From NCBI RefSeq assembly GCF_900167575.1, contig NZ_FUZP01000001.1, positions 496,001 to 560,000 on the forward strand: 64,000 bases of DNA, written 5' to 3'. The stretch comes from Okibacterium fritillariae. Lineage in GTDB: Bacteria; Actinomycetota; Actinomycetes; Actinomycetales; Microbacteriaceae. Shown here piece after piece: positions 54,072 through 62,256 of this stretch. The first letter of the stretch is position 1, and each line of letters opens with the position of its first letter. Below the pieces are notes generated by a model. That model ran no database searches and had not been told where the DNA came from. It saw nothing but the letters and a program-made list of their open reading frames with translations. A program made the translations under genes and the position numbers.

Positions 54072-54401
54072 ATGGCTGATCTACTGATTGATTACGACTC
54101 GCTCGACCAGGCGCGGGGGCAGGTGGCGCTGGGGGCGACCGGCTACACGGCGAGCTTCGTGTTCGCCGGGTTGGGGTCCGCGGGCGAGCTGTCCGAGAGC
54201 TCAGTGGGATCGGCCGCGGTGGCGCAGGCTGCGACCAGCGCCCGCGATGTCTGCGGCCAGGCCGATACGGCGCTCGGTGATTCGGCCACGGCCGTAGCGT
54301 CGGCCCTGGCCGCAGCCATCGATGCGCTCAAGGCCACCGATAGCGCTTTGGCCGCGGGTGCCGGTTCAGGGTCGGGCTCGAAACCGGTGGCCGCACAATG
54401 A
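54072..54401 (+). CDS. ESAT-6/WXG100-like small helical protein
   Basis: A 109-aa Ala/Ser-rich protein predicted as an alpha-helical hairpin, without signal peptide. It lacks an obvious WxG turn. Length, composition and its place before a DUF1023 hydrolase resemble the small ESX-like proteins of type VII-associated loci in actinomycetes. ATG 54072 has AAGGGGG upstream. The last codons overlap the next gene by 4 nt (ATGA). Secretion is inferred, not shown. Confidence 0.6.
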   Translation: MADLLIDYDSLDQARGQVALGATGYTASFVFAGLGSAGELSESSVGSAAVAQAATSARDVCGQADTALGDSATAVASALAAAIDALKATDSALAAGAGSGSGSKPVAAQ

Positions 54402-56251
54402 GCGCCCTCTCCGATCTCGACGAGCCCGACAAGGGGGATGTCGCCACCATCCGCTCGGCCGCCGAGCAGCACACCGCCGATGCCCAGACGGGTCGCACGC
54501 TGCAGACCGTCGTGCGCGCCGCGGGTTCCACGGTCGGCTCGTCGAACACGTCCGAGGTCACGGCCCAGACGGCCCTCATGCTCACGGCGCTCGGCGACAA
54601 GCTCGACACCACGGCGGCGAGCCACGAGGCGTGCGCCGCCGCGCTCGGCGCCTACGCCACCGAGGTCGAGTCGATCAAGCTCGAGGCGGGCCTCCTGCGC
54701 ACGGCGTGCAGCGAGGCGGAACGCAGCATCGGCTCGCTGCGGGTCGCGTTGTCCGACCTCTCGCCCTCCACGTTCACGGCTGTGGCCGGGTGGGACAACC
54801 CGCCGGCGCGCATCCCCGAGTCCGACACGACGAGCCTGTTGCGCGGAATGAGCGAGACCGATGTGAGCGACTTCAACAGCGGTGTCAGTCGCTGGGGCAC
54901 CTTGGCCACCGAGATCGAGGGCCAACGCGAGTCATATGCGGCACTCCTGCAGCGGCGGCTCGAGGCCGACGGTGTCGCCGTTGCCGCCCTCAGCGGAACC
55001 CCCGTGTCGACGATTGTGTCCGGCGCGCAGGTCGACGGAGCCACGGCCATTGCGGCCTGGGCGACCGTCGACGGGGCCACGTTCGCGGCCGCCTACGCCG
55101 ACGACCCCCAGGCCGCCGCAGACGCTCTCTCGAAGATGAGCCCCGCCGAAGTGGCCGGGCTGTGGCAGAACCTGCCGCCCGAGTTCGTGGCGGCGCTCAT
55201 CGCCGCGGCGCCCGCCGTGGTCGGCAACCTCGAGGGTGCGAGCTACACCGACCGCGATCGGGCCAACGTCTCACGCCTGCAGCAGCTCTACGACGAGGCG
55301 AAAGCCGACTACGAGGCGATCGTCAACGCCGATGGCCCCTACAGCTACGACGGGGCGCCGGGCGGCGGCGAAGCCTTCGACAAGATGCAGGGCCTGAAGT
55401 ACCTGCTCGATCGCTATGGCGATGGCCTGGGACCCACCCGCGTTCCCCCGCTCTACCTCATTACGCTCGACAACTCGGCACCGGGTGTGCCGTTGGCCGC
55501 CATTTCTGTGGGCGATCTCGACACGGCGAAGTTCGCCACATTCTTCGTGCCCGGCATGGAAAGTAGCGTCTCGTCGAGCGACGACTATATCCGCGCCGCC
55601 GAGCGGATGCAGACTGCCGACCCGTCGAGCGCCGTCGTGGTGTGGGTGGATTACGACAGCCCCAATGCCCTCGAGGTGCCCTCCAACGCCCGAGCCGAAG
55701 CCGGAGCGGATCGCCTCAGTCGCACACTCGACGGCTACAACGCCTACCGCGAAGCAGCGAATCTGCCATCGCAGCTCAACCTGGTCGCGCACTCGTACGG
55801 CACCACGACCATTTCGATTGCGCTCGCCGATAAGGATCACCACGTCGATACGGTCACGTTCCTTGGATCCGCCGGAATTCCGAACGACATCTCGATCAAT
55901 GATCTGCACGTCGATCCCGAGAAGGTCTTCGTCACGGATGCCGAGCGCGATCGCCTCGCCGACTTCGGCCGTTTCGTCTCGGGCCGCCAAGATCCGGAGC
56001 GCACCGGCTGGGGCGCGACGCTCTTCGGCTCAGATGGAACGGTCCTTCCTGATGGAACGGAGCTCGAACCGGCGGACATGCACAACGCTGTCGGAGGGAA
56101 CGAAAAAGACGACGACCGCAAGTATCTCGGTGAGGACTCTGAGAGTCTGTACAACGTGCAGAACATCATCACCGGACACGAAGAACGCATCACCGAGGGC
56201 CGCGCTCCCGTTGAATATGACGCCTACCAGTCGGAAGGCTGGTCGCTGTGA
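54398..56251 (+). CDS. DUF1023-type alpha/beta hydrolase with helical N-terminus
   Basis: A 617-aa protein. Residues 1 to about 250 are Ala-rich and helical, like the N-terminal delivery domains of type VII substrates, with SPAEVAGLWQNLPPE near 248. Residues about 320-560 are a DUF1023 alpha/beta hydrolase with nucleophile elbow LVAHSYGTTTIS (Ser about 467) and a preceding DYDSPNA strand. Its catalytic Asp/His lie later and are not certain. No signal peptide is seen. It is coupled at both ends to neighbouring genes by 4-nt overlaps. Confidence 0.8.
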   Translation: MSALSDLDEPDKGDVATIRSAAEQHTADAQTGRTLQTVVRAAGSTVGSSNTSEVTAQTALMLTALGDKLDTTAASHEACAAALGAYATEVESIKLEAGLLRTACSEAERSIGSLRVALSDLSPSTFTAVAGWDNPPARIPESDTTSLLRGMSETDVSDFNSGVSRWGTLATEIEGQRESYAALLQRRLEADGVAVAALSGTPVSTIVSGAQVDGATAIAAWATVDGATFAAAYADDPQAAADALSKMSPAEVAGLWQNLPPEFVAALIAAAPAVVGNLEGASYTDRDRANVSRLQQLYDEAKADYEAIVNADGPYSYDGAPGGGEAFDKMQGLKYLLDRYGDGLGPTRVPPLYLITLDNSAPGVPLAAISVGDLDTAKFATFFVPGMESSVSSSDDYIRAAERMQTADPSSAVVVWVDYDSPNALEVPSNARAEAGADRLSRTLDGYNAYREAANLPSQLNLVAHSYGTTTISIALADKDHHVDTVTFLGSAGIPNDISINDLHVDPEKVFVTDAERDRLADFGRFVSGRQDPERTGWGATLFGSDGTVLPDGTELEPADMHNAVGGNEKDDDRKYLGEDSESLYNVQNIITGHEERITEGRAPVEYDAYQSEGWSL

Positions 56252-56805
56252 TCGGCCGTGCCGGCCGACCTGGGCGGTCTCGGTCTGCGAATCGCGTCGT
56301 GACTACAGCGTTCGGTATCGCGGTTGCCCTGCTCACCCTTTCCTCGTGTTCGTCACCCACGCCCGAGCCAACGCCCACTGTGAAGGAGCCCTCTATGACA
56401 CCCGCAGAAGCACGCGCCGACCTCCTGGCCCGACTCGACGCCGCCCAGCAAGTACTAGGCGGGGAGTGGGTGGCGCAAGACGACACATTGCCTGATCCAT
56501 GCAACGACGAAGCTGGCTATTTCTACCATGCGTCGCGCACGAGCAATCGGCCAGCCGAAGACCTCGACGCCGTTACTGAAGCGCTGAAACAGGCCTGGAA
56601 GGCAGACGGTATGACCGTCGGTACCTCTCAGTTCGACGAGGGACATCGTGGCTTGTCGGGTGAATCGCCCGAGGCGGGAAAGATCAGTTACACCTACTCG
56701 GTCGACCGCATCATCTTGAGCGCCGACGGCCCGTGCCGCGACGGAGACTGGCTCAAGATCTACAAAGAGGAGGGTGCCAAGCTTCTCGACACGCCGGCGC
56801 CGTAG
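56248..56805 (+). CDS. Small lipoprotein of the DUF1023 operon
   Basis: A 185-aa lipoprotein. The basic N-region and hydrophobic helix end at lipobox LSSC (Cys34). The mature domain (about 50-185) has conserved-looking Cys residues (DPCNDEAGYFY, DGPCRDGDW) that may form a disulfide, and resembles small actinobacterial lipoproteins found next to DUF1023 genes. The GTG start overlaps the hydrolase stop (GTGA). It could bind or protect against the hydrolase. Its GC content appears lower than its neighbours. Confidence 0.72.
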   Translation: MIGRAGRPGRSRSANRVVTTAFGIAVALLTLSSCSSPTPEPTPTVKEPSMTPAEARADLLARLDAAQQVLGGEWVAQDDTLPDPCNDEAGYFYHASRTSNRPAEDLDAVTEALKQAWKADGMTVGTSQFDEGHRGLSGESPEAGKISYTYSVDRIILSADGPCRDGDWLKIYKEEGAKLLDTPAP

Positions 56806-56895
56806 GCATTCGCCGAGACTCTTTCGGGTCGAACCTGGGAGACGCTCAGTCGAGTCTCGTCCGGTCGGGACAACTTGGAGCCGGACGGCTCAGGT

Positions 56896-56923
56896 CCGCT
56901 CGGGCGGCTAGTCGCCCGAGCGG
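56896..56923 (-). terminator. Hairpin with the Lrp stop codon in its loop
   Basis: CCGCTCGGGCG (56896-56906) pairs perfectly with CGCCCGAGCGG (56913-56923). The right arm encodes the Lrp C-terminus, and the stop codon (56908-56910) is in the 6-nt loop. It lies between converging genes. Confidence 0.7.
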
Positions 56924-57345
56924 TTGACGAGCTTCGAGAGGATGATCGCGCTACGCGTGTGGTCGACGTTCGGGGCGATGCGCACCTTCTCGAGGGCCGC
57001 CTCGAGGCTCGGGATGTCGCGCGAACGGATACGCACGATGGCATCGGCACTACCCGTCACGGTGCCCGCATCCACCACCTCGGGAACACCCTGCAAGATG
57101 CGGCGCAGCTCGTCGGGCGCCACCGTGCCGCGGCAGAACAACTCCACATAGGCCTCGGTCTGCATGCCGTCGACATTCGGGTCGACCTGCACCGTGAAAC
57201 CGCGGATCACTTTATCGGCCACCAGGCGGTCCACCCGGCGCTTCACCGCCGAAGCCGACAGGCCCACCTCGACACCGATATCGCCATAACTGGCGCGGGC
57301 GTTCTGGCGGAGAAGGTCGATGATGCCGCGGTCGAGATTGTCCAT
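56908..57345 (-). CDS. Lrp/AsnC family regulator
   Basis: A 145-aa Lrp/AsnC regulator. The N-terminal helix-turn-helix is ARASYGDIGVEVGLSASAVKRRVDRLVADKVI, and the C-terminal RAM ligand domain starts near residue 66, with GTVTGSADAIVRI matching the effector loop. Lrp-type proteins sense amino acids. It is divergent from the DDAH-like gene, a common actinobacterial pairing, and may control arginine or methylarginine use. Confidence 0.92.
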   Translation of the reverse strand: MDNLDRGIIDLLRQNARASYGDIGVEVGLSASAVKRRVDRLVADKVIRGFTVQVDPNVDGMQTEAYVELFCRGTVAPDELRRILQGVPEVVDAGTVTGSADAIVRIRSRDIPSLEAALEKVRIAPNVDHTRSAIILSKLVNRSGD

Positions 57346-57367
57346 CAGGCCAGCCTACGCGGAAATC

Positions 57368-57426
57368 TTGCGCCAGCGCGACCGATTTTGCTCACATGTT
57401 GCGCGGAATGAGACCCATCGGCGCAA
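57368..57426. promoter_or_regulatory. Candidate Lrp sites in the divergent region
   Basis: TTGCGC occurs at 57368 and 57399, and inverted as GCGCAA ending at 57426: three half-sites spaced 31 and about 25 bp. Spaced repeats fit a multimeric Lrp protein. TAGGGT (57504-57509) may be the -10 of the hydrolase gene. Confidence 0.4.
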
Positions 57427-57567
57427 GCGTGCGTGACAGACTGGGATTCACGGCGTGCCTGGAGCGACAGCGAACGGGCCTCGAGGACAGTGTCCGCCCC
57501 CGATAGGGTAGCCCGCCCGGATCGCACCGACGAACCGGCGCCACCCCGCTTGCACCAGGAGCATCAC

Positions 57568-58452
57568 GTGACCGACACCACGACCACCCCCGACACAGAC
57601 GCCCAGGCATCCGACACCCGCGCCGGCGCCAGCCGCACGCCCACGCCCCGCACCTACCTCATGTGCCGTCCCGAGCACTTCACCGTGAGCTACAAGATCA
57701 ACCCGTGGATGGAACCGTCGAACCCCACCGACACGCAGAAAGCCATCGACCAGTGGCAGACGCTCTACGACACCTACGTGGGCCTCGGCCACACGGTTGA
57801 ACTCATCGACCCCGTCGAGGGCCTGCCCGACATGGTCTACACGGCCAATGGCGGCTTCGTGATCGACGGCACCGCCTACGGCGCCAAGTTCACGTTCGAA
57901 CAGCGCCAGCCCGAGGGCCCCGCCTTTATGGATTGGTTCGGCCACAACGGCTTCACGGTTGCCCGCCCCGCAGAGATCAACGAAGGCGAAGGCGACTTCC
58001 TGTTCGTCGGCGGCGTCATCCTCGCCGGCACCGGGTTCCGCAGCGCCAGCGACAGCCACCGCGAGGTCGGCGAGATCTTCGGCCGCGAGGTCATCACGCT
58101 CACTCTGACCGACCCGAGCTTCTACCACCTCGACACCGCCATCGCCGTGCTCGACCCCCGCGATGACGACGCGAACGCCAACATCGCCTACCTGCCGAGC
58201 GCCTTTGACGAACGCAGCCTCGCCATCCTGCAGACCCGGTTCCCCGACGCCATCATCGCCGACCCGCGCGACCAGCAGTTTCTCGGCCTCAACTCCATCT
58301 CCGACGGCTACAACGTGGTCATCGCCGCCAAGGCCGAGCACTTCGCCCGTCAGCTGCGCGAGCGCGGCTACAACCCGATCGGCGTCGACCTCTCCGAGCT
58401 GCTGCTGGGCGGCGGCGGCGTGAAGTGCTGCACCCTGGAGCTGCGCCGCTGA
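57568..58452 (+). CDS. ddaH: Dimethylarginine dimethylaminohydrolase-like protein (DDAH)
   Basis: A 294-aa guanidine-modifying enzyme, predicted to hydrolyse dimethylarginine to citrulline or act on a related guanidine. Family blocks are MVYTANGGFV, the catalytic His in SFYHLDTA, and the catalytic Cys near the C-terminus in GGGGVKCCTLEL (Cys287 or Cys288). The GTG start at 57568 has AGGAG upstream. It is separated from arginine deiminase by its shorter length. Which guanidine it uses is not determinable; amidinotransferase-like relatives are an alternative. Confidence 0.85.
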   Translation: MTDTTTTPDTDAQASDTRAGASRTPTPRTYLMCRPEHFTVSYKINPWMEPSNPTDTQKAIDQWQTLYDTYVGLGHTVELIDPVEGLPDMVYTANGGFVIDGTAYGAKFTFEQRQPEGPAFMDWFGHNGFTVARPAEINEGEGDFLFVGGVILAGTGFRSASDSHREVGEIFGREVITLTLTDPSFYHLDTAIAVLDPRDDDANANIAYLPSAFDERSLAILQTRFPDAIIADPRDQQFLGLNSISDGYNVVIAAKAEHFARQLRERGYNPIGVDLSELLLGGGGVKCCTLELRR

Positions 58453-58474
58453 GACACGCCCGCACCCGCACGAC

Positions 58475-58512
58475 CGAACGGCCCGTCCTCCTGGGAGAGG
58501 GCGGGCCGTTCG
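58475..58512. terminator. Bidirectional terminator
   Basis: CGAACGGCCCG (58475-58485) pairs with CGGGCCGTTCG (58502-58512), between converging genes. Confidence 0.8.
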
Positions 58513-58569
58513 TGTGCGCGTTCGCGTGCGCGGCGGGCGGCGGGCGAGCGTCGGCGCCCGGCCCTGGCG

Positions 58570-59886
58570 CTAGGACAGCTCCTTGCGGGGCATCACGAGC
58601 TCTCGAATGATGAGGATGACTCCGGCGGAGATCGGGATGGCGATGAGCGCACCCGCCAGGCCGAACAGCGTGCCACCCGCGAGGGCCGAGATCAGCACGA
58701 CCGAACCCGGCACCTGCACGGCCTTGCTCATGACCTTCGGCGTGAACAGATAAGCCTCGACCTGCATGTAGACGAGCATGACGAGCAACACGATGAGCGC
58801 CGACACGGGCGACTGGAAGAACGCCACGATCGTCATGATGCACGTCGTGATGATCGTGCCGACGAGCGGGATGAGCGTGATGAAGAAGGCCGCGATGCCG
58901 ATGAAGAACGCGCCCGGCACGCCCACGAGGGTGAGCAGGATGGTGCTGAAGATCGAGTTGATGAACGCGAGGATCACCATGCCGCTCAGGTATTTGCCGA
59001 CGTTCTCGAGGATGCGGTTCGTGTAGCTGGCGAACGTGGCCCGGTGGGACTTCGCCACCATGCGGAAGGCGGCCTCTTTGGTCGAGTCATACGTCGCGAT
59101 GAAGTAGATCGTGAGGATGACGGTGAAGATGCCCGTCGAGACGGCGTCGGCGATGGCCGCTCCGAAGCCCACGACGCCCGAGCCGACGGCCGCCCACGTC
59201 TTCGGATCGGCGATGATGTCGTTGATCGACGAGAGGGTTTGGCCGAGCAGGCCGTTGGTGGCCGCGTCGACGGTGTCGAACCATCCGGATGCCTGCAGCG
59301 CCTCGATCTGCGACGGAATCGACACCGCCAGGCTCGAGATCTGCTCGACCGCGATGGGCACGATGAGCCAGATGACCGCGACGATCGCGGCGACGACGAG
59401 CAGGATGACCGTGAACAACGCCCAGCCGCGCGCGAAATGCCGGCGCTGCAACCAGCGGATGAGCGGGTCGAGCCCCACCGTGATGAAACCGGCGAAGAAG
59501 ATCGAGAAGACGATGGAGCGCAGGTTGTAGAGCGCCAGCCCCGTGACGATGGCCGCGAGCACGCCGAGCGTGACGACATAGCCCCACGCGAAACCGCCGC
59601 GTCGGGGCATCTCACCGCCGCGGAGGAGAGGGGACGCGCCGGGACCGATGCCCGACCCGCCCGCGCCGTTGTTAGACGCGGCCGAGAGAGAGCTGCCCGG
59701 TTGCGAGCCGGGGCTCGCCTGCGCAGCCGTCGCTGGCGCCTGCGCCCCGCGAGTCGCCGATGTGGATGTCGCGTGCGCACCGCTCACGGCGACTGCTGCG
59801 GCGGCGGATGCGGCCGCGGCCTCTGCCGCGCGACGTGCTTGCTCACTCGACGACGTGCGTTCGATGCTGATTCGTAGACGCCTCAT
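58570..59886 (-). CDS. AI-2E family transporter-like membrane protein (second copy)
   Basis: A 438-aa AI-2E-family protein. The first 100 residues are an Ala/Ser-rich cytoplasmic tail absent from the copy at 3403-4575. The membrane part begins near residue 103, with the family blocks FIATYDSTKEAAFRM and the C-terminal LFTPKVMSKAVQVPG. The two copies differ strongly outside the core, so they are distant paralogues. ATG 59886 has GGAG upstream. The substrate is unknown. The 220-nt gap behind it shows no clear element. Confidence 0.85.
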   Translation of the reverse strand: MRRLRISIERTSSSEQARRAAEAAAASAAAAVAVSGAHATSTSATRGAQAPATAAQASPGSQPGSSLSAASNNGAGGSGIGPGASPLLRGGEMPRRGGFAWGYVVTLGVLAAIVTGLALYNLRSIVFSIFFAGFITVGLDPLIRWLQRRHFARGWALFTVILLVVAAIVAVIWLIVPIAVEQISSLAVSIPSQIEALQASGWFDTVDAATNGLLGQTLSSINDIIADPKTWAAVGSGVVGFGAAIADAVSTGIFTVILTIYFIATYDSTKEAAFRMVAKSHRATFASYTNRILENVGKYLSGMVILAFINSIFSTILLTLVGVPGAFFIGIAAFFITLIPLVGTIITTCIMTIVAFFQSPVSALIVLLVMLVYMQVEAYLFTPKVMSKAVQVPGSVVLISALAGGTLFGLAGALIAIPISAGVILIIRELVMPRKELS

Positions 59887-60106
59887 CGGAGCTCCGTTCC
59901 CGTCGATGCGGCGGCCCCCGACATCCGAAAGCCCGCCCCCGCACCCGTTGGCATTACAGTAGCGCCGAACCGTTCCTCGGTGTCCAAAACCGACGCGATC
60001 ATCGGCGCGTCGCAACGGTCGGAGGCGCGACGACCTCCCACGGTGGCTAGCGGTTGCCGGCGACGTGCAGCGGTTGCGCGTGACGGCCAGCAGCTATCAG
60101 CAGCTG

Positions 60107-61579
60107 TCAGCGGTGTTCGGCGCGCACGCTGAATGTCTGCACGAGCGGGGGCTTCTGCGGCGTGAGGCGGATCTCGACGCGCAGCGCGCCGCGGTTGCCG
60201 GGCAGGCGCCACACGAGGTGTGAGGGCGTGCTCGACGTCTCGCGCGCGAGGCCGGCGGTGGCCTGCTCGACCTCGGGCGTGAGCGGGAGGAGTCCGTCGA
60301 CGGCGGCGATGGCGCGAGCGATGGCCGCGCGGCGGTTCTCGAAGGGCTCGTCGAGGGGAACGTTCTCGGCGAAGAGGCGGGCGGCTGCGGCATCCGACCA
60401 GTCGTGGATGAGTGCCGACACCGCCCGCTGCGCCACGCGCGTCTCGGGCCACACGCGGTCGTCCAGCGAGAGAACCTCAGACGTGGCATCGGCGAGGAGG
60501 TCGAGAGCGGCGGTCGCGGCCGCCGAGACCCGCGAATAGGTGGCGTTCTCGAAAGCGACGACGCCGAGGCCGCGGCTGGGCACCCAGCGCATATGCGCCG
60601 AGAAGCCCGGGTAGCCGCCCGAATGCGACACGACGGTTCCGAAGCGCGGATGCTGCTCGACCACGAGGCCGAACCCGTAGCCGGCCGGCAGCGCGCTGAA
60701 GCCGGGGGCGTAGCGCTGCAACTGTTGCATCTCGCGTCGGGAAGCCCGCGAGAGAGGTGTGGACCGCGGCTCGGGTTCCGCGCCATCCGACACGCCATCG
60801 GGCAGCATCGGCTCGGCCAGCCACGCGGCCCAGCGGGACAGGTCGGCGACCGTGGAGAACAGCCCGCCGATGGGCGAGAACGCGCCGGGCCCGGTGAACG
60901 GCAGCTCCTGCCACGCGCCGTCGAGGAACCGGTTTCCGATCGCCACGCCCGAGACACCGTCGCTCTCGCCGATCGACGCGTCGAACCCCGTGCCGGTCAG
61001 GCCGAGCGGTTCGAGGAAGCGCTCGCGCACGACATCCCGATAAGCACGGCCCGATGCCTCTTCGATGACGCGGCCGAGCAGCGCATAGCCCAGGTTCGAA
61101 TAGGCGAACGTCGTGCCCGGGATGCTGTCGAAACTGAGCCCATCGGCGATCAACGCGTCGAGCTGATCGTTCGTGATCGACTCCTGACGGTCGCCCCAGG
61201 GGTCGTCGGTCGGCAACCCGGCCGACATGGTCATCAGCATGCGCACGGTGGGCACGGGCGCGTCGGCGCTCGGCAGGGGGACCGCGGCGAAACCCGGCAG
61301 GAAGCGCGTGATCGGCTCGTCGAGCGCCAGCGCGCCCTCGTCGCGCAACGCCAACAGGGCGGCGGCCGTGAAGCTCTTGGTGCAGGATGCGATGCGGTAA
61401 GCGGTGTGCGCATCGGGGACGGTGCCCGCCACCGACCCGTGACCGCCCGCATGCACGAGACCGTCCGGGCCGAACACGCCCCACACTCCACTCGGGGCCG
61501 TGCGCTGGAGGGCCCGCGCGGAGAAGAGCGCGTCGACGGAATCGAGGAGGTGCGGGGTCGGGGCGGTGTGCGAGGTCAT
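60107..61579 (-). CDS. Class C beta-lactamase-like serine hydrolase
   Basis: A 490-aa serine hydrolase of the beta-lactamase/DD-peptidase (PF00144) family. The nucleophile motif is SCTK (Ser65, Lys68), the second motif is Tyr160 (AYSNLGY), and the third is HSGG. No signal peptide is visible, so it may act in the cytoplasm as an esterase or peptidase rather than as a beta-lactamase. A C-terminal domain (about 370-490) of unknown type follows. Confidence 0.88.
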   Translation of the reverse strand: MTSHTAPTPHLLDSVDALFSARALQRTAPSGVWGVFGPDGLVHAGGHGSVAGTVPDAHTAYRIASCTKSFTAAALLALRDEGALALDEPITRFLPGFAAVPLPSADAPVPTVRMLMTMSAGLPTDDPWGDRQESITNDQLDALIADGLSFDSIPGTTFAYSNLGYALLGRVIEEASGRAYRDVVRERFLEPLGLTGTGFDASIGESDGVSGVAIGNRFLDGAWQELPFTGPGAFSPIGGLFSTVADLSRWAAWLAEPMLPDGVSDGAEPEPRSTPLSRASRREMQQLQRYAPGFSALPAGYGFGLVVEQHPRFGTVVSHSGGYPGFSAHMRWVPSRGLGVVAFENATYSRVSAAATAALDLLADATSEVLSLDDRVWPETRVAQRAVSALIHDWSDAAAARLFAENVPLDEPFENRRAAIARAIAAVDGLLPLTPEVEQATAGLARETSSTPSHLVWRLPGNRGALRVEIRLTPQKPPLVQTFSVRAEHR

Positions 61580-61597
61580 CCCCCCATTCTGGTCGAG

Positions 61598-62179
61598 TCA
61601 GTCGTCGTGCAGAATGCGGTGGAACAGGATGTGGTCCTGCCAGCGCCCGTCGATCTTGATGTATTTGGGTGCCATGCCGATGCGTTCGAAGCCGTTGTGG
61701 TGGAGCACCTTCTGCGAACCGTGGTTGTGCAGCAGCGTCTCGGCCTGGATGCGGTGCAGCCGCAGATCGTCGGTGGCCACACGGACGACGGCGGCGACGG
61801 CCGAGCTCATGATGCCGTGCCCGGCGAAGGCCTCGTCGACCCAGTAGCCGAGGCCCGTCGACTGCAGCACGCCGCGCGTGATGCCCGAGAGGGTGACGCG
61901 GCCGATGATCTGGGTGTCGGTGGCCAACACGAGGGGCAGCCCCGTGCCCGCCGCGACGGTCTCGAGCAGCGACGGAATCTGAGCCGCCTGCCAGGTCTTG
62001 GTGAAGAAGGCCTCGCTGCGGGTGGGCTCCCACGGCTCGAGGTAGCGGCGGTTGCGCGAGTAGGCCTCGGCGAGTCGCTCGGCGTCGTCGGTGCGGAGCA
62101 GGCGCAGTGTGACGCCGGCACGAAGGGGGATGGGCTGCAGCACGCGCTCGACGATACCGGGTGGGCGCGGCCACGTCAC
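61598..62179 (-). CDS. RimJ/RimL-type GNAT N-acetyltransferase
   Basis: A protein of 181-193 aa with the RimJ signature: RAGVTLRLLRTDDAERLAEAY near the start, then GYWVDEAFAGHGIMSSAVAAVVRVA, and LRLHRIQAETLLHNHGSQKVLHHNGFERIG. Such enzymes acetylate ribosomal protein N-termini or other amines. The start is uncertain between GTG 62179 and GTG 62143, neither with a strong ribosome site; the frame stays open far upstream without homology. It lies 18 nt upstream of the serine hydrolase gene. Confidence 0.82.
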   Translation of the reverse strand: MTWPRPPGIVERVLQPIPLRAGVTLRLLRTDDAERLAEAYSRNRRYLEPWEPTRSEAFFTKTWQAAQIPSLLETVAAGTGLPLVLATDTQIIGRVTLSGITRGVLQSTGLGYWVDEAFAGHGIMSSAVAAVVRVATDDLRLHRIQAETLLHNHGSQKVLHHNGFERIGMAPKYIKIDGRWQDHILFHRILHDD

Positions 62180-62256
62180 GAACGGGGAACGCGGGGTTGC
62201 GCCATCCGAAGCAGGGTGCTCGCGCGGGTGATGGGGCTGGTGCTCGTTCGCGCCGG

